DNA of 64,000 nucleotides from Flavobacterium sp. PMTSA4 (GTDB lineage Bacteria > Bacteroidota > Bacteroidia > Flavobacteriales > Flavobacteriaceae), in the NCBI RefSeq assembly GCF_032098525.1, contig NZ_CP134890.1, positions 806,001-870,000 on the forward strand. The letters run 5' to 3'. How positions within the stretch are numbered: the stretch's first letter is position 1; each line of letters opens with the position of its first letter. Position numbers and translations under genes: made by a program. The notes beneath the pieces were generated by a model, which saw only the letters and a program-made list of their open reading frames with translations, had not been told where the DNA came from and searched no databases. This document shows positions 59,613 to 64,000 of this stretch, piece after piece.

Positions 59613-60938
59613 TTATAGAAGTTTTTGTCGCAGAGTTTTTCTGTCTATTTGAAGAATTTCAGCTGCTTTTGTTTTATTATTATGTACAGCCGATAATACT
59701 TTAAGGATATAAGCTTTTTCAATTTCATGTAATGGCTTTAGATGAAAAGTTTCAGAAGGCTGTTTATACTTTAATTGATTGGGAATCAAATCAACATCAA
59801 TTGTATTATCACATAAAACTATTAACCGCTGTATGATATTCTCTAATTCTCTAACATTTCCTGGCCAATCATGACGAGTTAGAATGGCTATCGCTTTGGG
59901 TGTGATTGTGATATTTGATTTCCCATATTCTTTTTCATATTTTTTTATAAAATTGTTGATTAAAGGTAATAAATCTGCTTTTCTATTTCTTAGAGGTATT
60001 GACTCAATACTTACAATGTTTAATCGATAATATAAATCTTCTCTAAAAGTTCCATTTTTCATCATTTCTTGTAAATTACTATTGGTAGCTGAAATAATTC
60101 TAACTTCTATTTTTTGTGGCTTTTGTGAACCAACCATAGTAATTTCTTTTTCTTGTAAAACTCTCAGTAGCCTGCTTTGAACAGCTAAAGAAGCATTACC
60201 AATTTCATCCAAAAAAATAGTGCCTCCTTCCGCCGCATGAAATAATCCTTTTTTAGTTTCGTTTGCTCCTGTAAAAGCTCCTTTCACATAACCAAACAAT
60301 TCCGATTCCAGTAAGCTTTCCGGTATTCCACCACAATTGACTGTAATAAACGGTTGCGCCGCAAAACGTCCATTATAATGAATTGCTCTAGCAATAAGTT
60401 CTTTTCCCGTTCCGCTTTCTCCTTCAATTAAAACAGTTACACGATTATCTTTAACACGTTCAATAACATCAATTAACTTAAAATGCTCTTCTGAACTACC
60501 AACGATTCCTGAATAAAATGTTTCTTTCAGATTTTTTCTTTCAATGGCTTGATTAGGTTTTAGAACATCATTTTTCAAACAATTTTGAATTGCTTTTTTA
60601 AATTCTTCACCGGTAAAAGGTTTAATTAAATAATCCAAAGCTCCCGACTTCACTGCATTTATAGCTGTATCTACTGATGGAAAACCGGTTATAACCAATT
60701 TTGGAATAGACGGGAAATGTTCAGAAGTATATCTGATAAGCTCAATACCATTAATTTCCGGCATCTGTAAATCAGTAATTAAAAGATCAATTGAAGTAGT
60801 CTTTAAAACCTCAATAGCTTCGACAACCGAAGAAGCCTTATAAGTATGAAAATTAAATGACTTCAAGTGACGTTGAAGCAGTTCTAACATGTCATAATTA
60901 TCATCTACAATTAGAATATTTTCCTTTTTAAGTTTCAT
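59613..60938 (-). CDS. NtrC/AtoC-type sigma-54-dependent response regulator
   Basis: 441 residues. Receiver domain (about 1-120; acidic pocket 'IVDDN', phospho-acceptor Asp56 in 'LLITDLQMPEING', Lys in 'IKPFT'), AAA+ sigma-54 domain (about 145-380; Walker A 'GESGTGKE', GAFTGA loop intact in 'VKGAFTGANETKKG', 'LDEIGNASLAVQSRLLR'), and a C-terminal Fis-type helix-turn-helix ('NKTKAAEILQIDRKTLRQKLL'). It should remodel sigma-54 holoenzyme at the -24/-12 promoter upstream of the gdhA operon. Its kinase is encoded 5 nt upstream. Confidence 0.93.
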   Translation of the reverse strand: MKLKKENILIVDDNYDMLELLQRHLKSFNFHTYKASSVVEAIEVLKTTSIDLLITDLQMPEINGIELIRYTSEHFPSIPKLVITGFPSVDTAINAVKSGALDYLIKPFTGEEFKKAIQNCLKNDVLKPNQAIERKNLKETFYSGIVGSSEEHFKLIDVIERVKDNRVTVLIEGESGTGKELIARAIHYNGRFAAQPFITVNCGGIPESLLESELFGYVKGAFTGANETKKGLFHAAEGGTIFLDEIGNASLAVQSRLLRVLQEKEITMVGSQKPQKIEVRIISATNSNLQEMMKNGTFREDLYYRLNIVSIESIPLRNRKADLLPLINNFIKKYEKEYGKSNITITPKAIAILTRHDWPGNVRELENIIQRLIVLCDNTIDVDLIPNQLKYKQPSETFHLKPLHEIEKAYILKVLSAVHNNKTKAAEILQIDRKTLRQKLL

Positions 60939-60943
60939 AAAGG

Positions 60944-62038
60944 TTATTTTAAAGGTAATTTAATTCTGAAAATGGTACCATTAGGTCTGTTGTCCAAAGC
61001 TTGAATATCTCCTTGATGGCTTTTTATAATACCATGGACAACGCTTAATCCCAGTCCGGTTCCCTCTCCAATTGGTTTTGTAGTAAAAAATGGTTCAAAT
61101 ATTTTTTGTTTATTTTCATCATCAATACCTGTTCCGTTATCTTTAATTTCAATCACAAAATCATTCTCTGCTGAGAATACATCCACATAAATTTTGCTTT
61201 TGGGAGGTGAAACATAAATGGCATTCAAAAGGATATTAAATAAAACTTGAGTAAGTTGAATATTATCTATTTTAGCTCTAATTGTATCATCAGTAAAATT
61301 AACTTTACAGGTTATATCGCCTTTTTTAAAATTAGGACCAAGTAAAGTTAAAGCTTGCATAATGATTGGTTTTACCGCGAAAAAACTTTTGTTTTGAGGC
61401 ATTTCGCAGGAAAAAAACATTAAATTTTTAACTATTTCACGCGAGTAAATGGCAGCATTAATAATTTTTGAAACATCTCGATCTATTTGAGAATTTGTAT
61501 TTTGTTGTTTGATTAATTCTGCAAAACCTAAAATATTTCCCAATGGAGTGTTCAATTCATGTGCAATTCCGGCTGTTATTTCACCTAAAATTGATAATCT
61601 GTCGACTCGTTCAACACTTCGTTTAAGTTGATCTGCTTTAATTTGCTTTTCTTTTTTTTCCAAAAAAAATCCAACTTCAAAGCATACTTTTTTTAATAAT
61701 TTTTTTTCATCCTCCAAAAAATCATTTTCAGTGAAATCCAAAGCAGGATAATGAATTTTTATTTCTCCAACAATGTTATTTTCAATTACTAAATCATCTT
61801 TTATAAAGATTGTATTCTCAATTTTTTCATCTGTAGAAAAATAAAAATCTTCAAAAGAAATTTCAACAATTGCGCTTTTAGAAAAGCGCCAAGCTTCTTT
61901 AAGCCTTGATGAAATTGCAATAAATGCCTCTTCATTAGTCAACTGTGATTGATTAAGAATATTAGTCACCTCATAAAGGCAACTGAGTTCTTTAATCCGT
62001 TCGGTTAATTTTTCTTCAGTAGAAAATTGTTTCATCAC
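60944..62038 (-). CDS. Cytoplasmic sensor histidine kinase
   Basis: 364 residues, no membrane helices. A GAF-like sensor (about 10-145; 'CLYEVTNILNQSQLTNEEAF' and 'IENTIFIKDDLVIENNIVGEIKIHY'), HisKA with the phospho-His in 'GIAHELNTPLGNILGFAEL', and HATPase_c with N, G1, F and G2 boxes ('LLNAIYVSPPKS', 'IKDNGTGIDDEN', 'GEGTGLGLSVVHGI'). The absence of transmembrane segments implies an intracellular signal such as a small molecule or gas bound by the GAF-like part. Operon with the NtrC-type regulator; gap 5 nt. Confidence 0.92.
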   Translation of the reverse strand: MMKQFSTEEKLTERIKELSCLYEVTNILNQSQLTNEEAFIAISSRLKEAWRFSKSAIVEISFEDFYFSTDEKIENTIFIKDDLVIENNIVGEIKIHYPALDFTENDFLEDEKKLLKKVCFEVGFFLEKKEKQIKADQLKRSVERVDRLSILGEITAGIAHELNTPLGNILGFAELIKQQNTNSQIDRDVSKIINAAIYSREIVKNLMFFSCEMPQNKSFFAVKPIIMQALTLLGPNFKKGDITCKVNFTDDTIRAKIDNIQLTQVLFNILLNAIYVSPPKSKIYVDVFSAENDFVIEIKDNGTGIDDENKQKIFEPFFTTKPIGEGTGLGLSVVHGIIKSHQGDIQALDNRPNGTIFRIKLPLK

Positions 62039-62083
62039 AGAATAATTTTACAGTATTAATAATCGGGTAAAATTTCCCCATTT

Positions 62084-62091
62084 CAAAGATA
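62084..62091 (-). promoter_or_regulatory. -7 element TATCTTTG of the kinase-regulator operon
   Basis: The minus strand reads TATCTTTG, a match to TAnnTTTG, 46 nt before the ATG at 62038. No clear -33 TTG. The TTAGACT boxes at 62109-62140 lie immediately upstream, so the pair may be autoregulated. Confidence 0.5.
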
Positions 62092-62108
62092 TCTAATATA
62101 TTTTGTAA

Positions 62109-62140
62109 TTAGACTTATCTGGTAGAATTTTAGACTAAAA
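62109..62140. promoter_or_regulatory. Second TTAGACT / GTAGAATT motif cluster
   Basis: TTAGACT (62109-62115), GTAGAAT (62122-62128), then TTTTAGACTAAAA (62128-62140). It shares the TTAGACT and GTAGAAT elements with the cluster at 59554-59576, but spacing and orientation differ. Confidence 0.45.
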
Positions 62141-62252
62141 AGAACACTATAATTAGATATTAAAAAAGAAAAATAAAAAAAACTAAAATTTCCAAAATCT
62201 AAATAAGTAGTTTTCTCTTTCCTTTGTTTTGGACTTGCATATCATTTTAGAA

Positions 62253-63998
62253 CTAAAGCAGATGTGAAGAAGCTAACTTTTCCTCTGCATTTATTTTTGT
62301 TCTTTTAATCTGTTTTACAATTTCAAACCAAATTACTGTTATAAAACCTGTAGAAATACTAATAAATAATTGTTTCAAATTCAACCTCTCAAATTCAAAA
62401 AAAGCTGTGAGTGGGTTTACATAAAGTATAAGTCCTACAATAGCTATGGTTATAGAAATAATAAATAAAACCATGTCATTCTTATACTTCAAAGTTTTTA
62501 AAATAGAATAATAAAATGAACGGTTTATCAAAGTAAGAAAAATGTTTGCGGATATCAAAACAGTAAAAGTCATTGTCCTTGTCAGTGCTTCGTTGTATCC
62601 ATTAATAACGGAATATTGATAAACAGATAAAGCTCCAACTGTAATCATTAATCCTTGAAAAATACTTACAGATAGCTCTTTCCAGTTAAAAAAAGTAGTG
62701 GTCAATTTTTTAGGCTTCTTTAGCATAGTATTTTCTTCCATTGGTTCATTTTCATAAAGAATAGAACAGGTTGGCCCCATTATTATTTCTAAAAAAATAA
62801 TATGGATCGGTGAAAATATGTTAGGATAAATCCATCCTAAAGCCAAAGGAATAAATACAGTTAGGATTATTGGGATATGTATAGATATGATGTATTGAAT
62901 TGCTTTTTTTAGATTCGTAAATATTCTTCTGCCCATTGCTATTGCATCAACCATTTTTGATAAATCATCATCTAATAAAATCAATGAGGCTGCTTGTTTG
63001 GCTATTTCTGTACCCTTTTTACCCATAGCAATACCAATATGAGCAGCTTTTAAGGCTAGACCGTCATTCACTCCATCACCTGTCATTGCCACAACTTGAT
63101 TGTTGGATTTTAAGGCATTAACAATTTTTAATTTGGCTTCCGGAAACATACGGGTAAAAATGGAAATGTTCGTTACACAAACTTGTAATGAGTCTTCATC
63201 TAATGCCATTAATTCATCACCAGTAATACTATTTTCATACTCCTTAAATCCAATTTGTTTTGCAATGGCTTGGGTCGTAGCTGCATTGTCGCCTGTTATA
63301 ATCTTTACAGCAATACCAGCTGTATAAAAATCCTCTAATACTTTTTGAATTTTCTTTTTTGGTGGATCATAAAAGGCAACAATCCCTTTAAATTCAAATG
63401 GCAAATCTTGTTGTTGTATAGGAAAATCGTTCCCTGTAAAATTTGATGTACCTACAGCCAATACCCTGTAGCCATCAATTGCCAAAAGTTGAATAGCTTC
63501 ATTTATTTGATTTTTTTCTATTTCTGTGAGGCTTGAAACATTAATCAATGCTTCAGGTGCACCTTTGGCTGCTATAATGCGATTTCCTATCTTGTCCTCA
63601 AACAGATGTGTCATCATAGGCGGTTTACCCTCTAAGGGATATTCATTTATGAGTTTATAAAATGGTCGTTCATCATTTTCTTGGGTCTCTTTATAAGCCT
63701 GATGTAGTGCAACTTCCATTGGATCAAAAGGGATAGGCTCACTTGCCCACATTCCCAATGCTATAAGTTGCTTTTCATCATTTGTTAAATGTTCTTTGGG
63801 GTGTGATATTTTATTTGATGATAGTAAAAATAGTTTTGCTAAACTCATTTTGTTTTCTGTAATTGTTCCTGTTTTATCAATACAAATAACAGTGGCACTG
63901 CCTAGAGTTTCGACGGTCTTCATTTGCTTAACCACAATACCTATTTTCATTAAACGCCATGCGCCTAAAGCCATAAAAGTTGTAAAAGCAACTGGGAT
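62253..63998 (-). CDS. P-type cation-transporting ATPase (5' end outside window)
   Basis: The frame stays open to the right edge: eight codons (I-P-V-A-F-T-T-F) precede the Met at 63974 and match the conserved 'PVAxxTxMALGAWR' helix, so the ATG is internal. From the Met: 'CIDKTGTITENK' with the phosphorylated Asp, a nucleotide-binding domain ('GAPEALI' with 'KGAPE', 'FKGIVAFYDPPK'), hinge 'AMTGDGVNDGLALKAAHIGIAMGKKGT', and about six C-terminal helices. The domain order fits P2-type (Ca2+/Na+/K+ class) rather than heavy-metal P1B pumps. The kinase gene lies 214 nt downstream on the same strand. Ion not assignable. Confidence 0.92.
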   Translation of the reverse strand: MPVAFTTFMALGAWRLMKIGIVVKQMKTVETLGSATVICIDKTGTITENKMSLAKLFLLSSNKISHPKEHLTNDEKQLIALGMWASEPIPFDPMEVALHQAYKETQENDERPFYKLINEYPLEGKPPMMTHLFEDKIGNRIIAAKGAPEALINVSSLTEIEKNQINEAIQLLAIDGYRVLAVGTSNFTGNDFPIQQQDLPFEFKGIVAFYDPPKKKIQKVLEDFYTAGIAVKIITGDNAATTQAIAKQIGFKEYENSITGDELMALDEDSLQVCVTNISIFTRMFPEAKLKIVNALKSNNQVVAMTGDGVNDGLALKAAHIGIAMGKKGTEIAKQAASLILLDDDLSKMVDAIAMGRRIFTNLKKAIQYIISIHIPIILTVFIPLALGWIYPNIFSPIHIIFLEIIMGPTCSILYENEPMEENTMLKKPKKLTTTFFNWKELSVSIFQGLMITVGALSVYQYSVINGYNEALTRTMTFTVLISANIFLTLINRSFYYSILKTLKYKNDMVLFIISITIAIVGLILYVNPLTAFFEFERLNLKQLFISISTGFITVIWFEIVKQIKRTKINAEEKLASSHLL

Positions 63999-64000
63999 TT

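Noticed and set aside
62039..62252. Sigma-54 promoter upstream of the histidine kinase
   Set aside because: A TGGGGA word exists near 62076, but the GC at -12 is missing and spacing does not fit.
63972..63974. ATG as the start of the P-type ATPase
   Set aside because: Eight upstream in-frame codons continue a conserved helix to the window edge.

Overview
The window is AT-rich and reads as chromosome of a member of the Flavobacteriaceae, probably Flavobacterium or a close relative. The evidence is a giant surface protein ending in a type IX secretion (type B, gliding-motility-associated) C-terminal domain, many short lipoproteins with Bacteroidota-style lipoboxes, promoters of the TTG-N17-23-TAnnTTTG type, no obvious Shine-Dalgarno sequences, and flavobacterial gene neighbourhoods such as tpx-dgkA-ftsK-lolA-lptF/G-ribB and prx-trx.

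Layout. Positions 1-7004 hold the 3' part of a ~7 kb adhesin gene whose start lies left of the window. Positions 7079-16300 are mostly core genes: holA, an orphan HsdR-N protein, a glycosyltransferase, an OmpA-type lipoprotein, a YciO/Sua5 protein, a UvrD/PcrA helicase, a cold-shock protein and an NDH-2-like dehydrogenase. Positions 16324-22090 are variable: large and small lipoproteins, an esterase and an unusual cytoplasmic-looking CarboxypepD_reg protein. A 21-bp minisatellite at 22355-22543 is followed by dsbD, tilS and pabB on the minus strand. Positions 28013-34200 carry a DUF4349-type lipoprotein, a DoxX-like protein, a peroxiredoxin/thioredoxin operon, an amino-acid permease and an M28 peptidase.

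Positions 34201-36435 are an accessory hot spot. It has two small lipoprotein genes separated by a ~126-bp attC-like imperfect palindrome, several dispersed palindromes, and a second 21-bp minisatellite of 16 units. After it come a PLP-dependent methionine gamma-lyase-type gene divergent from an Lrp regulator, a bestrophin gene paired with a beta-carbonic anhydrase, lpdA, a TPR lipoprotein, a methyltransferase, and the long operon tpx-dgkA-ftsK-lolA-lptF/G-ribB (45008-52069).

A tRNA-Ser(UGA) at 52204-52291 is followed by a CTn-type tyrosine recombinase, which marks the likely left edge of an integrated island running to the window end. Its visible cargo is a four-gene operon (WG-repeat protein plus three membrane proteins), then an operon of a four-cysteine mini-protein, glutamate dehydrogenase, a Rnk/GreA-like factor and a coiled-coil protein. 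Beyond these lie an NtrC-type response regulator with its histidine kinase, and a P-type cation ATPase cut by the right window edge. The dehydrogenase operon has a good sigma-54 (-24/-12) promoter. A TTAGACT/GTAGAAT motif occurs both upstream of it and upstream of the kinase-regulator operon, so the island appears to carry its own sigma-54 stress or metabolism circuit.

The observations most worth following are the attC-like cassette structure (34877-35752), the two 21-bp arrays, the sigma-54 circuit of the island, and the ribB gene whose GTP cyclohydrolase II domain has lost its zinc ligands.
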